Assembly (NCBI GenBank): GCA_016209105.1
Contig: JACQWR010000007.1
Span: forward strand, 124,001 to 188,000
Direction of reading: 5' to 3'
Origin: Deltaproteobacteria bacterium
Lineage (GTDB): Bacteria; Desulfobacterota; Syntrophia; Syntrophales; JACQWR01
Length of the DNA: 64,000 nt
Numbering within the stretch: the first letter of the stretch is position 1; every line of letters begins with the position of its first letter. The translations under genes and the position numbers were made by a program. The notes beneath the pieces were generated by a model. The model worked only from the letters and a program-made list of their open reading frames with translations, was not told the DNA's origin and searched no databases. Positions 51,404 to 59,851 of this stretch are shown piece by piece.

Positions 51404-51935
51404 CGGCAATCCCCCCTCATGGAGTGTTTCAATTCTTAAGATGTCCTATCGGCCAAAGGGAGATATCTTTTACGAGTTTATTTTCATGAAGATTTTCTGC
51501 GGCGTTTACGCCGAGCGTAGCGAATGTGCTCGAAATGACGGCAGGGTAAAGCCTTTCCTGAAACTCTACAGTATAGAAATACCGTCTTCACTTCCCTTTT
51601 CCGTTCAACGTATTTTGCTGTACAATCTCCTTGACATACAGGGCCGTTCTTCTTATACGTCCCCCGTCAAAAAGGAATATTTTATCAAACAAACAAATCT
51701 GAATTAAAGCTCTCCTTGAGCAAGCCGCGGGGGATACCGAGCGAGCGAATTCAACAGCGGGGTTTAAACGTACGGAATATTCCCGGTTGACTTCAACCAA
51801 TTTATCCAGTAAAAAATTAACGCTCTTCGCTCCGGTTGCAACGGGGAAAATGTGGAATACGCTCCCGGTCGAAGCGTGCGTATTGTTCGCCTCAAACAAC
51901 AGTCCCGCCAAATACAACATTTGAGGATTTCTCTT
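51404..51935. other. gene-free stretch with a repeat copy
   Basis: 532 bp between the transglycosylase and acyltransferase genes. It has a family A repeat at 51702-51765 and no supported gene on either strand. A long minus-strand frame overlapping here is the antisense shadow of the acyltransferase. Confidence 0.75.
51702..51765 (+). repeat. dispersed repeat family A copy (51.7 kb)
   Basis: AATTAAAGCTCTCCTTGAGC, AAGCCGCGGGGGATACCGAG and CGAGCGAATTCAA, a short-form copy. Confidence 0.6.
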
Positions 51936-52655
51936 ATGATTCGTTCTGCGCTCATGATAATAACGGCTGTAGCGGTTACCATAGTCATGGCAAGCTGTGT
52001 TGTCGTCTTTTCCCTTATTTCTCAGGCCATGGGAGAAGACCGGGGACACAAAGTCGCAAAGCTCTGGGCAAGAATACTTCTTCTTCTTTTCAATACCAGA
52101 ATAGAGGTAATCGGGGCCGAAAATATCTACGTGGGAAAACCGCAGATACTGATGGCCAATCATCAAAGCGACTTTGACATATTGGTCCTTCTCGCCGCCA
52201 TACCCGGCCAGTTCCGCTGGATTGCCAAAAAAGAATTGCTCAAAATACCCCTCTTCGGCATAGCGATGCGAAAATCCGGCTACATAGGCATTGACAGGCA
52301 AAATCACGAAAAGGCGATGGAGAGCATCGAGAAGGCCTTGCAAAAAATAAGAGAGGGAAAATCCATCATGAGCTTTCCGGAAGGGACAAGGAGCAGAAAC
52401 GGCATCATCAGGCCGTTCAAACAGGGCATGTTCCACCTGGCCATTGCCTCCGGCGCTCCTATTGTTCCCATATCCATTATCGGCAGCGGTCAGATTATGC
52501 CCAAAGGATCCCTGAACGTAAAACCGGGGAAAATTACCGTTGTCATCGGCAAACAGATAGACGTGAGCGGCTACACCGCCGAAAACCACGACGTCCTGAT
52601 AGAGCAGGTGCGGAGCGCCATTATCAGGAATTACGAGGAGCGGAGCACTTCCTGA
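51936..52655 (+). CDS. plsC: 1-acyl-sn-glycerol-3-phosphate acyltransferase (PlsC-like)
   Basis: 239 residues: N-terminal membrane helix (about 7-31), the HX4D motif NHQSDFD (His76, Asp81), and FPEGTRSR (147-154). Makes phosphatidic acid, or acylates a related lipid. The ATG at 51936 is 9 nt after TGAGG. 116 bp before uppP. Confidence 0.9.
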   Translation: MIRSALMIITAVAVTIVMASCVVVFSLISQAMGEDRGHKVAKLWARILLLLFNTRIEVIGAENIYVGKPQILMANHQSDFDILVLLAAIPGQFRWIAKKELLKIPLFGIAMRKSGYIGIDRQNHEKAMESIEKALQKIREGKSIMSFPEGTRSRNGIIRPFKQGMFHLAIASGAPIVPISIIGSGQIMPKGSLNVKPGKITVVIGKQIDVSGYTAENHDVLIEQVRSAIIRNYEERSTS

Positions 52656-52771
52656 AAAGCCATGACGGTCACGACAACAGTTAGTACGTTAGAAATCATT
52701 TTCTGCGTTTTTCCGGCAGAAAAGAATTTCGCTTGCGCACGTATCCCGTTTATCGGGGTTAGGAAAAACTT

Positions 52772-53590
52772 TTGAATACTGGAGAAGCCATTATCCTGGG
52801 TGTTGTCCAGGGGTTAACGGAATTTTTACCCGTAAGCTCTTCGGCCCATCTGGTCTTTACCCAGAGCCTTATCCCGGAATTCCATCAGCCAGGGGTCCTC
52901 TTTGATGTTACGCTGCACCTGGGCACCCTCTTCGCAGTCATTTTCTTTCTCAGGAAAAACATCGCAGATATCATGGTATCCCTTACCGAGATTCAATGGC
53001 GGAGGGGTTGCTCCGGCAATACCCTGAAAAGCGGCGGAGTAAGAACGGCTTTTCTCATCATCTTGGCAACCTTCTGTACCGGCGCCATCGGACTTCCTTT
53101 CAAGAGCAGGGTGGAGGAACTCTTCCAATCCGTCGAGACGGCGGCATGCATGCTGCTCATCACGGGGGTTCTTCTCTACCTGGCCGGCAAGGCCAAGAAA
53201 GGAATCAAGAAAGAAGAGAACATGACGGTTGCGGACGGCATTATCATCGGCATCGCACAGGGCGTTGCAATCATGCCGGGCATTTCCCGATCGGGGGCAA
53301 CCATCGCATTCGGAATCTTCAGAAACGTTGATCCCGCCGCTGCGGCAAGATTCTCCTTTCTTCTCTCCATCCCGGCCATTGTCGGCGCCGTTCTCCTGCA
53401 AGCGCGTCATATCTCCTCCGTATCGCCCCATGATCTGCCCGTCTATGTCGCCGGCTTCACGGCCGCCCTCATCGCCGGTTTCGCTTCCCTCAAACTGCTC
53501 TTTAAAGTCATTCATAATGCGGGACTACAATTTTTTGCTTACTACTGCTGGTTCATCGGGATTGCCGCACTTATCGCCAAATCCGTGTAA
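52772..53590 (+). CDS. uppP: undecaprenyl-diphosphatase UppP (BacA)
   Basis: 272-residue polytopic membrane enzyme recycling undecaprenyl-PP for cell-wall synthesis. Motif 1 QGLTEFLPVSSSAHL (residues 13-27) and motif 2 PGISRSGATIAFG are intact. TTG start after TTAGGA; no nearby in-frame ATG. Confidence 0.93.
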   Translation: MNTGEAIILGVVQGLTEFLPVSSSAHLVFTQSLIPEFHQPGVLFDVTLHLGTLFAVIFFLRKNIADIMVSLTEIQWRRGCSGNTLKSGGVRTAFLIILATFCTGAIGLPFKSRVEELFQSVETAACMLLITGVLLYLAGKAKKGIKKEENMTVADGIIIGIAQGVAIMPGISRSGATIAFGIFRNVDPAAAARFSFLLSIPAIVGAVLLQARHISSVSPHDLPVYVAGFTAALIAGFASLKLLFKVIHNAGLQFFAYYCWFIGIAALIAKSV

Positions 53591-53664
53591 CGGGCAACCT
53601 TCGCCACTCCTGCCGGCAGAAATTATCACAAATAACCATCATGAGCAGAAAAAATCAACCATGA

Positions 53665-54030
53665 ATGACGGCACTGCCAGACACTCCCTCGCCCCCGGAG
53701 GCGATACGTATCCGGGAGGAGATTTTCTCGCAACTGCCCGGTGGCTTAAGATGCAGAAAGAAAGAACAGTTAAAGTCTTATGGAGAACTCCGGACACTTT
53801 ACCGGGCGATAAACCCGGAAAAGACCGTCATTGTGTACTGCCATTCCGGCCGAAGGGCGTCATTCACGTACTTTGTGCTGAGATTGTTGGGATTCAACGA
53901 TGTAATCCTCTACGACCATTCCCGGAACGGCTGGGGGAATTGGAAATCACCCTACCCGATAGAAACCGGAACAGCGCACCCAAAAACGACAACCCCCCAC
54001 GGGATCCGACCCGCAGGGGGTTGTAAGTAA
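53665..54030 (+). pseudogene. truncated rhodanese-like sulfurtransferase
   Basis: 121 codons whose 3' half matches the end of a rhodanese domain: VIVYCHSGRRASFTYFVLRL with the catalytic Cys, then YDHSRNGWGNWKSPYPIET. The rest of that domain and the other half of a two-domain rhodanese are missing. The last codons run into the hairpin at 53989-54024, so the reading frame probably continues past its original end. Likely a remnant; a short functional protein is not excluded. Confidence 0.55.
53989..54024. terminator. terminator-like hairpin after the rhodanese remnant
   Basis: ACAACCCCC paired with GGGGGTTGT, plus an inner CGGG/CCCG pair. The A-run lies on the left (T-run for minus-strand transcripts) and there is no T-run to the right, so for plus-strand genes it is a hairpin rather than a clear intrinsic terminator. 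Confidence 0.5.
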
Positions 54031-54153
54031 TCCGCCCATGCCGTCTGTACAGGAGGAAGGAATCGCTTTTTAATCAGGATCCCCTCAGAGGGGGTATGTA
54101 TCCTGTGCTTTTATTATGTATTCGATTCCGTTGCCATGTCCCACTAACGGGCA

Positions 54154-54181
54154 TTGCAGATTTATCTTTCGATATGATAAT
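54154..54181 (+). promoter_or_regulatory. promoter candidate for the octaheme nitrite reductase
   Basis: TTGCAG (54154-54159), 16 nt spacer, GATAAT (54176-54181). It would give a 5' leader of about 200 nt containing the G-run and the inverted repeat. Confidence 0.5.
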
Positions 54182-54289
54182 CGGCATTTCTTCTCCCAAA
54201 CTTTAGTGAAACGAGCATACAAAAGCGGACGCACCGGGGGGGGGGGCAAGAATCTTTTCGGCGCGAAACAGGGGGGTGGAAAGAAGAAC

Positions 54290-54326
54290 GGGAAAAGTGA
54301 TAAAGAGAAGTTTTATCACTTTTCCC
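54290..54326. repeat. perfect 15-bp inverted repeat in the nitrite reductase leader
   Basis: GGGAAAAGTGATAAA, a 7-nt loop, then TTTATCACTTTTCCC. No T-run follows, so it is not a standard terminator; it could be an RNA hairpin or a protein-binding operator. Confidence 0.85.
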
Positions 54327-54385
54327 AAAGGGGATGAAACGGCCGCAGAGATATGCACAATAAGCAGAAACGAGGAGGTACCCAT

Positions 54386-56071
54386 ATGACCGCAAAACAC
54401 GTATTACCAATCACGGCTGTCTTGGCTTTCGTCATCATCGCCTGGAGCGGCGGTTCATCCGCCCAGGGCAAGCATAAAACCGCGGCGAAACCGGTCACTG
54501 CGGAAAAAGCGGTAAACGTTGCGGCCTGCTACGGCTGTCATGCGCCCGTGGAGGAACTTCACCAGGGCGGCAAGCATGCTCGGATAAATTGTTCAAAATG
54601 CCACACCGGCCTCGCCAAACATCTGCAAGATCCGGGACCTTCCACAAGACCCGTTACAAATACCTCATGGGAAGCCTGCGGCCAGTGTCACCGCGAACAG
54701 TACAATAGCTTTATGACGACCAGCGTGCACCGGCCGGCGCGCGACGAGAAGTCCCAGCTTACCAACAGGGCGCCCAATCCTTTCTGGGATAAGCTGATGG
54801 CCGGGCACGGCTTCACCAAGGAGCACAATCTCACCAGAAGCCACGTCCTTATGCTGCCGGACCACCTGGTGGTGGACAGGGCATTCGGCGGGCGCTTCCA
54901 GGGCAAGAACGGCTGGAATTACCTGCTGGAAAAGGGCAAGGCATGGGACATCCTGGAAGACAAGTATCCCGACATCAAGGAGCATAAGCCCATTATTCCC
55001 CAGAGCGCCGCGGCGGCAAATCCAGTTTGTCTGCAGTGCAAGTCCCAGGACCACATCCTCAAATGGGCCTACCGGGGAGATCCCGTTGAGGGAGCGCAGT
55101 GGTCGAGAACATCCAAGGTTGTGGACCTGGTGAAAGACCTCCAGCACGGGCTAAACTGCTTTACCTGCCACGACCCCCATGCGGCAAGACCCCGGATCGT
55201 AAGGGATGCCCTTATTGATGCCCTGACGCGGCCCGACGGGGATACCCTGTGGCACAAGGATCCGCAGCGCACAAAGATGCGGGTCATAGAAATGGGCATG
55301 CGGGGCTTCACGAGAAAGATCGCCCTCCTGGAGAAGTACGACACACGGCTTATCTGCGGGCAGTGCCATGTGGAATACACCTGCAATCCCGGTTATGATA
55401 CGAAAAATCCCGATACATCGAAATACACGGTAACCATGACGGACCGGAGGACGAACCACATCCCCTACAAGGATGTCCTCGACCTCTATGACCACTATGT
55501 GAACAAGGTAAACTTCCTCGACTTCAAACACGCCGTCACCGGCGGGCTCCTCTGGAAGGCACAGCATCCGGAGTCCGAGACATTCTACAATTCAAAACAC
55601 GCGCGGGCGGGGGCCGGATGCGGCGACTGTCATATGCCGAAAATAAAAAATAAGAAAACGGGAAAAACCTACACCTCGCATTTTGCCGTCACGTCGAGGG
55701 TGCAGCTCAAGGATACCTGCCTCAAATGTCACAGCGGGTGGACCGAGGAGCAGGCAAGATATTCCATCGATTCCGTGAAAGCCTACATAAAGGGCAAGAT
55801 GAGGAAAGCGGAATACTGGCTTGCGGCCCTGATAGACAACATAGAAGAGGCGAAGAAAGCGGGCGTGGATGCCGAAGCGATAAGACAGTCCCAGGATCAG
55901 CACCTGAAAGCCCATATCCTCTGGGAATACTGGACGGCCGAAAACTCCGACGGTTTTCACAACCCTGAACTGGCGAGGGAATCGCTCACCCGGTCCGTTG
56001 ACGAATCGCAAAAGGGGATAAAAATCCTGGCCGATGCGCTGTCGGCAAATAAGGCCGCTGCAACAAAGTGA
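54386..56071 (+). CDS. octaheme cytochrome c nitrite reductase (TvNiR/ONR type)
   Basis: 561 residues with a signal peptide (about 1-27) and eight c-type heme motifs: CYGCH (48-52), CSKCH (69), CGQCH (98), CLQCK (215-219), CFTCH (258), CGQCH (324), CGDCH (412) and CLKCH (445). The fourth is CxxCK, the catalytic heme position of octaheme nitrite reductases. The active-site segment CHVEYTC has Tyr331 and Cys333, matching the Tyr-Cys cross-linked pair described for Thioalkalivibrio NiR, and KAQHPESE supplies His394. It would reduce nitrite to ammonia in the periplasm. The ATG follows AGGAGG. No NrfH-type partner is adjacent. Confidence 0.9.
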   Translation: MTAKHVLPITAVLAFVIIAWSGGSSAQGKHKTAAKPVTAEKAVNVAACYGCHAPVEELHQGGKHARINCSKCHTGLAKHLQDPGPSTRPVTNTSWEACGQCHREQYNSFMTTSVHRPARDEKSQLTNRAPNPFWDKLMAGHGFTKEHNLTRSHVLMLPDHLVVDRAFGGRFQGKNGWNYLLEKGKAWDILEDKYPDIKEHKPIIPQSAAAANPVCLQCKSQDHILKWAYRGDPVEGAQWSRTSKVVDLVKDLQHGLNCFTCHDPHAARPRIVRDALIDALTRPDGDTLWHKDPQRTKMRVIEMGMRGFTRKIALLEKYDTRLICGQCHVEYTCNPGYDTKNPDTSKYTVTMTDRRTNHIPYKDVLDLYDHYVNKVNFLDFKHAVTGGLLWKAQHPESETFYNSKHARAGAGCGDCHMPKIKNKKTGKTYTSHFAVTSRVQLKDTCLKCHSGWTEEQARYSIDSVKAYIKGKMRKAEYWLAALIDNIEEAKKAGVDAEAIRQSQDQHLKAHILWEYWTAENSDGFHNPELARESLTRSVDESQKGIKILADALSANKAAATK

Positions 56072-56086
56072 AGCTCTCTTCCTATG

Positions 56087-56120
56087 GGTGTGGGGAGTGG
56101 CACTCCCCACACCTTCTTTT
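56087..56120 (+). terminator. intrinsic terminator of the nitrite reductase gene
   Basis: GGTGTGGGGAGT, loop GGC, ACTCCCCACACC, then TTCTTTT. A strong 12-bp stem 16 bp after the stop; the gene is likely monocistronic. Confidence 0.9.
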
Positions 56121-56193
56121 GCTCGCCTCTTATGCCGAAGATATCTATCATCGCATCAATTTTTTGTGGTCACTTTTTCTGCCCATTATTCCA

Positions 56194-56222
56194 TTGATAT
56201 ACAGAACAGTTTTTCTTATACT
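56194..56222 (+). promoter_or_regulatory. promoter for the MgtA-type ATPase gene
   Basis: TTGATA (56194-56199), 17 nt spacer, TATACT (56217-56222). It leaves a 5' leader of roughly 110 nt, possibly room for a magnesium-responsive element, but none was recognised. Confidence 0.65.
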
Positions 56223-56337
56223 CCCCCAAGGAGTTCTTCTCGAAAAAAGATGTTGCCGGGAAACCAGAAGTATCGGGGGAGACCGCTCTACTCGACTCAA
56301 ACAGATTACTCCATCCGACCCATAAGAAAGGGTCCCT

Positions 56338-58893
56338 ATGATCAAGCAGACTTCATCTTTCTGGAACGTACCGCCCGCCGATCTGTTGACACAGCTCGAT
56401 ACGCAGCCGGAAGGATTGAGCGGCAATGAGGCAACGCGGCGGCTGGCAAGCTTCGGCGTTAATCTCCTGAAACCCCCGAAGCGGTCGGACGCCCTGGCCC
56501 TGCTATTGGCTCAGTTTAAAAGCCCGATTATCCTGACCCTCGTATTTGCGGCCGGGTTGTCTTTTTTCCTCCATGACCCGGTGGACGCCGGTATTATTCT
56601 GATTATCGTCCTGATCAGCGGCCTGCTCGGATTCTGGCAGGAACGGGGCGCCGCCGATGCGGTGGCAAAGCTCCTGGCGATCGTCAGGGTCAAGACCGCG
56701 GTGCTTCGTGAAGGAACAGAGCAAGAGATTCCCGTGGAAGATGTCGTCCCGGGAGACATCGTGTGCCTGAATGCCGGCGACGCCATTCCCGCCGATTGCC
56801 TGATTCTGGAATCCCGTGATCTCTTCGTGGATGAGGCCACCATGACGGGTGAAACCTACCCTGTCGAGAAGGAAGCCGCTCTCTTGCCGCCGGAAACGCC
56901 GCTCGCCGGGCGCATCAACAGCCTCTTTATGGGGACCCATGTCATCAGCGGCATCGCCCGTGCGGTTGCGGTTTTCACGGGTAGGCAGGCGGAATTCGGT
57001 AAAATCTCGGAACGGCTGAAACTGAAACCTCAGGAGACGGAGTTTGAACAGGGTATCCGCCGATTCGGCTTTTTCCTGCTCGAAGTGACCCTGTCGTTGG
57101 TGATCGTTATTTTTGCCGTAAATGTCTACTTCCACCGGCCCGTTCTGGAAGCCTTCCTCTTTTCCCTGGCGCTGGCGGTCGGGCTGACACCGCAGTTGCT
57201 GCCGGCCATAATCAGCATCAACCTGGCCCACGGCGCCAAAAGAATGGCCGGCAATAAGGTCATTGTCAAGCGGCTGGCGTCCATAGAAAACTTCGGGAGC
57301 ATGGACGTCCTCTGTTCCGATAAGACGGGAACCCTGACCGAAGGATCGGTGCGTCTGCATTCGGCATTGGATCTCGATGGTCATGCCAGTGACCGGGTCT
57401 TCCTGCACGCCTATCTGAATGCCTTCTTTGAAAAGGGCTTTGCCAATCCCATTGATGAGGCGATCCGGTCCCATAAGCAACCGGATGTCTCCCGATACGA
57501 AAAGGCGGATGAGATCCCCTATGATTTTATCCGCAAGCGTTTGAGCGTCCTGATAAAGCATGACGGCGCACACGTAATGATCACCAAAGGCACCCTTCCC
57601 CAGGTGCTGGCAGTCTGTTCCCATGGGGAAACACCCGCCGGGGACAAGGTGGACATTGCTGCGGTTACTCCGCAGATACTTCGGCAATTCGAGACGCTCA
57701 GCGCTCAGGGCTTGCGCGTGATTGGTCTGGCTTACCGGGAGATGGGACCGGCATCCGTCATCGGCAAAGGTGAAGAACAGGACATGACCTTCATCGGGTT
57801 TGTTCTTTTCTTTGATCCGCCGAAAAAGGACATTGCCGGAACGATTGACCGCCTCAAAAAGCTGGGTGTGGCGCTGAAAATTATTACGGGCGACAATCGT
57901 CTCGTGGCCGCCAAGGTGAGCCGGGATGTAGGCATGCCGGAAGCGATAATCCTTACAGGAGGAGAACTCCGGGAAATAAGCGACGGCGCACTGTTGCGGA
58001 AGGTACAGGAAACGGACATCTTCTCAGAGGTGGAGCCTAACCAGAAAGAACGCATTATCCTGGCCTTGCGCAAGGCGGGGCATGTCGTGGGTTACCTGGG
58101 GGACGGTATCAATGACGCCTCAGCCCTGCATGCGGCAGACGTGGGCATTTCCGTTGACACGGCGGTGGATGTGGCCAAAGAGGCAGCGGATATCGTGCTT
58201 CTGGAAAAGGATCTGGCGGTTCTCGTAGAAGGCGTGCAGGAAGGCAGGACGACGTTTGCCAACACGCTGAAATACGTCTTTATGTCCACCAGCGCCAATT
58301 TCGGCAACATGTTCAGCATGGCAGGCGCATCCCTCTTTCTGCCCTTTCTTCCGCTGTTGCCCAAGCAGATCCTGTTGACCAATCTGATGACGGATTTTCC
58401 CGAGATGACGATTGCCACGGATCAGGTGGACGTGGAAATGGTGAATCGCCCCCGGCGCTGGGATATTGTTTTTATTCAGAAATTCATGTTCGCCTTCGGG
58501 CTGGTCAGTTCGGTCTTCGATTATCTGACCTTTGGAGTGCTGTTGCTCCTTCTCCATGCCACGCCGGAGCAGTTCCGGACGGGATGGTTCATGGAATCGG
58601 TCGCCTCCGCCGCCATCATCGTGCTGGTCATCCGCAGCCGCAGGCCTTTCTATAAGAGCCGGCCGGGGAATCAGCTGCTTGTCGCCACCCTGGCCGTGGT
58701 AATGGCCACGCTTATCCTTCCCTTCACACCCCTGGGCGGGATATTCGGGTTAGTCCCCCTGCCCCTCTCTTTTCTTCTGATCCTCGCCCTGATCATGATC
58801 CTGTATATCTTCATGGTGGAAGTGGTGAAGAAGGCATTCTATCGGCGAATAAATTCACTCGCTCGGCATTCCCCGTCGCGTGCAGCGGGGTAA
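56338..58893 (+). CDS. mgtA: magnesium-transporting P-type ATPase, MgtA/MgtB type
   Basis: 851 residues, P3B ATPase: actuator TMTGETYPVEK, TM4 GLTPQLLPAI, phosphorylation site SDKTGTLT with Asp328, hinge GDGINDASAL, and six C-terminal helices. MgtA imports Mg2+ in enterobacteria; the ion is assumed from the family. The last residues (NSLARHSPSRAAG and the stop) are encoded inside a family A repeat, which appears to have replaced or extended the original C-terminus. Confidence 0.9.
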   Translation: MIKQTSSFWNVPPADLLTQLDTQPEGLSGNEATRRLASFGVNLLKPPKRSDALALLLAQFKSPIILTLVFAAGLSFFLHDPVDAGIILIIVLISGLLGFWQERGAADAVAKLLAIVRVKTAVLREGTEQEIPVEDVVPGDIVCLNAGDAIPADCLILESRDLFVDEATMTGETYPVEKEAALLPPETPLAGRINSLFMGTHVISGIARAVAVFTGRQAEFGKISERLKLKPQETEFEQGIRRFGFFLLEVTLSLVIVIFAVNVYFHRPVLEAFLFSLALAVGLTPQLLPAIISINLAHGAKRMAGNKVIVKRLASIENFGSMDVLCSDKTGTLTEGSVRLHSALDLDGHASDRVFLHAYLNAFFEKGFANPIDEAIRSHKQPDVSRYEKADEIPYDFIRKRLSVLIKHDGAHVMITKGTLPQVLAVCSHGETPAGDKVDIAAVTPQILRQFETLSAQGLRVIGLAYREMGPASVIGKGEEQDMTFIGFVLFFDPPKKDIAGTIDRLKKLGVALKIITGDNRLVAAKVSRDVGMPEAIILTGGELREISDGALLRKVQETDIFSEVEPNQKERIILALRKAGHVVGYLGDGINDASALHAADVGISVDTAVDVAKEAADIVLLEKDLAVLVEGVQEGRTTFANTLKYVFMSTSANFGNMFSMAGASLFLPFLPLLPKQILLTNLMTDFPEMTIATDQVDVEMVNRPRRWDIVFIQKFMFAFGLVSSVFDYLTFGVLLLLLHATPEQFRTGWFMESVASAAIIVLVIRSRRPFYKSRPGNQLLVATLAVVMATLILPFTPLGGIFGLVPLPLSFLLILALIMILYIFMVEVVKKAFYRRINSLARHSPSRAAG

Positions 58894-58968
58894 GCGAGCG
58901 AATGCTGAACGATAGCGCTCCTTAAGCATCGAAGATTATCCGCGGCTTGCTCAAGGAGAGCTTCAATC
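58851..58968 (-). repeat. dispersed repeat family A copy overlapping mgtA
   Basis: AATTCACTCGCTCGGCATTC, CCCGTCGCGTGCAGCGGGGT then AAGCGAGCGAATGCTGAACG, and GAAGATTATCCGCGGCTTGC with TCAAGGAGAGCTTCAAT. The arms around the core form a long hairpin. It supplies the mgtA stop codon. Confidence 0.7.
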
Positions 58969-58979
58969 ACGTTTAATGG

Positions 58980-59387
58980 TTATTTCATTGATAGTACCGG
59001 TTGAAGCCCTTCAGCGCATGCGTTGCTTACACCGGTGCTGGCTTCTTTTTGCCCGGGCATTTTATCCCAGCCTTTTTTTGCAATGTACTCAGGTCTATCA
59101 TAGCTGCTGAGCTTCTGTAATTCTTCCATTTTGGCTTTATTATTTGGTTCCTTCATAATTTGGGCAACGCAGATCGCCGCCTGGCTCTTCAAGACCGCCG
59201 CCTCAGATATCTTTTGGGTAGCGCTGGAGGTTGTCCAACCACCCAGATTAAAGCCGATGACCATGGCGATAACTGCCCCACCAATAAGACCCCCGATACC
59301 AATCTTGATTTTCTCTTCGGTTTCCGGTTTTACGGATAATGCTTCCCTGATTTTCCTCATTGATACCAGCTCGCTAAGTTTCATCAT
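58980..59387 (-). CDS. small membrane-anchored protein of unknown function
   Basis: 135 residues: cytoplasmic start MMKLSELVSMRKIREALSVK, one transmembrane helix (about 29-50, IGIGGLIGGAVIAMVIGFNL), then a helical periplasmic part with one Cys (AAICVAQIM) and a second near the end (SNACAEGLQ). A tract KKGWDKMPGQ precedes the end. The ATG at 59387 follows GGGAGG by 8 nt. I recognise similar proteins only as conserved hypotheticals. The terminator at 59452-59485 lies in its leader. Confidence 0.7.
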   Translation of the reverse strand: MMKLSELVSMRKIREALSVKPETEEKIKIGIGGLIGGAVIAMVIGFNLGGWTTSSATQKISEAAVLKSQAAICVAQIMKEPNNKAKMEELQKLSSYDRPEYIAKKGWDKMPGQKEASTGVSNACAEGLQPVLSMK

Positions 59388-59851
59388 TGGTACTGCCTCC
59401 CTTAAGTTATGGTGCTTCTTTGACCCCCGTAATTCTTTTCCTTCCGGAAACAAAAAAAGCTCCGTCACATTGCAATGGACGGAGCCCGGAAATTCTTGCT
59501 CCTCCTTCCCCATATTGGGAAAGATACTATTCAGTTGTTGAAGTCAATCACGTTGTTGGTATGAGCCTACTCCTATAATAAGCAATGTCAAGCTCTATTC
59601 GCGGTGGGAAGCCGGGAGTTACTTCAGTCAAAATAATAAAAATGCCGGAACTTTACCACTAAGTGTGGTACAAGCTTCAGGCGTGGATATTCCGATCTGC
59701 CAGTTTCATGGGGGGGTGATTCCGGTCGTGATCGGATTCGCCCGGATTCTCTGCTACGGTAAGATTCTCTCGCCTCAAGGAGGCATAAAAAGCCGCTGCC
59801 GCCATTGCGACTGGTTTATCGATACAACTCGCTCAATAAGAGGGCTTGAAC
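59388..59851. other. intergenic region between the small membrane protein and the glucan synthase
   Basis: 464 bp. It contains a minus-strand terminator hairpin (59452-59485), a possible minus-strand promoter (TTGACT near 59542, TATCTT near 59521), a plus-strand TATAAT at 59574-59579, and a GCCTC/GAGGC hairpin near 59771. No gene is supported. Confidence 0.65.
59452..59485 (-). terminator. intrinsic terminator in the leader of the small membrane protein
   Basis: Minus strand GCTCCGTC, an 11-nt loop, GACGGAGC, then seven T. It is only about 65 bp upstream of the gene it precedes, so it is either the end of a small RNA or an attenuator. Confidence 0.75.

Larger units (their letters stand above)
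54031..54385 (+). other. long leader of the nitrite reductase gene
   Basis: 355 bp without a gene. It holds a nested hairpin near 54079-54115, a promoter candidate at 54154-54181, an 11-G run at 54236-54246 and a perfect 15-bp inverted repeat at 54290-54326, all upstream of the reductase ATG. Confidence 0.75.

Noticed and set aside
51588-52589. A 333-codon minus-strand frame over the acyltransferase
   Set aside because: Antisense to plsC with intact acyltransferase motifs on the plus strand.
54386-56071. Annotation as pentaheme nitrite reductase NrfA
   Set aside because: Eight heme motifs with the CxxCK in fourth place fit the octaheme family; NrfA has five hemes and CxxCK first.
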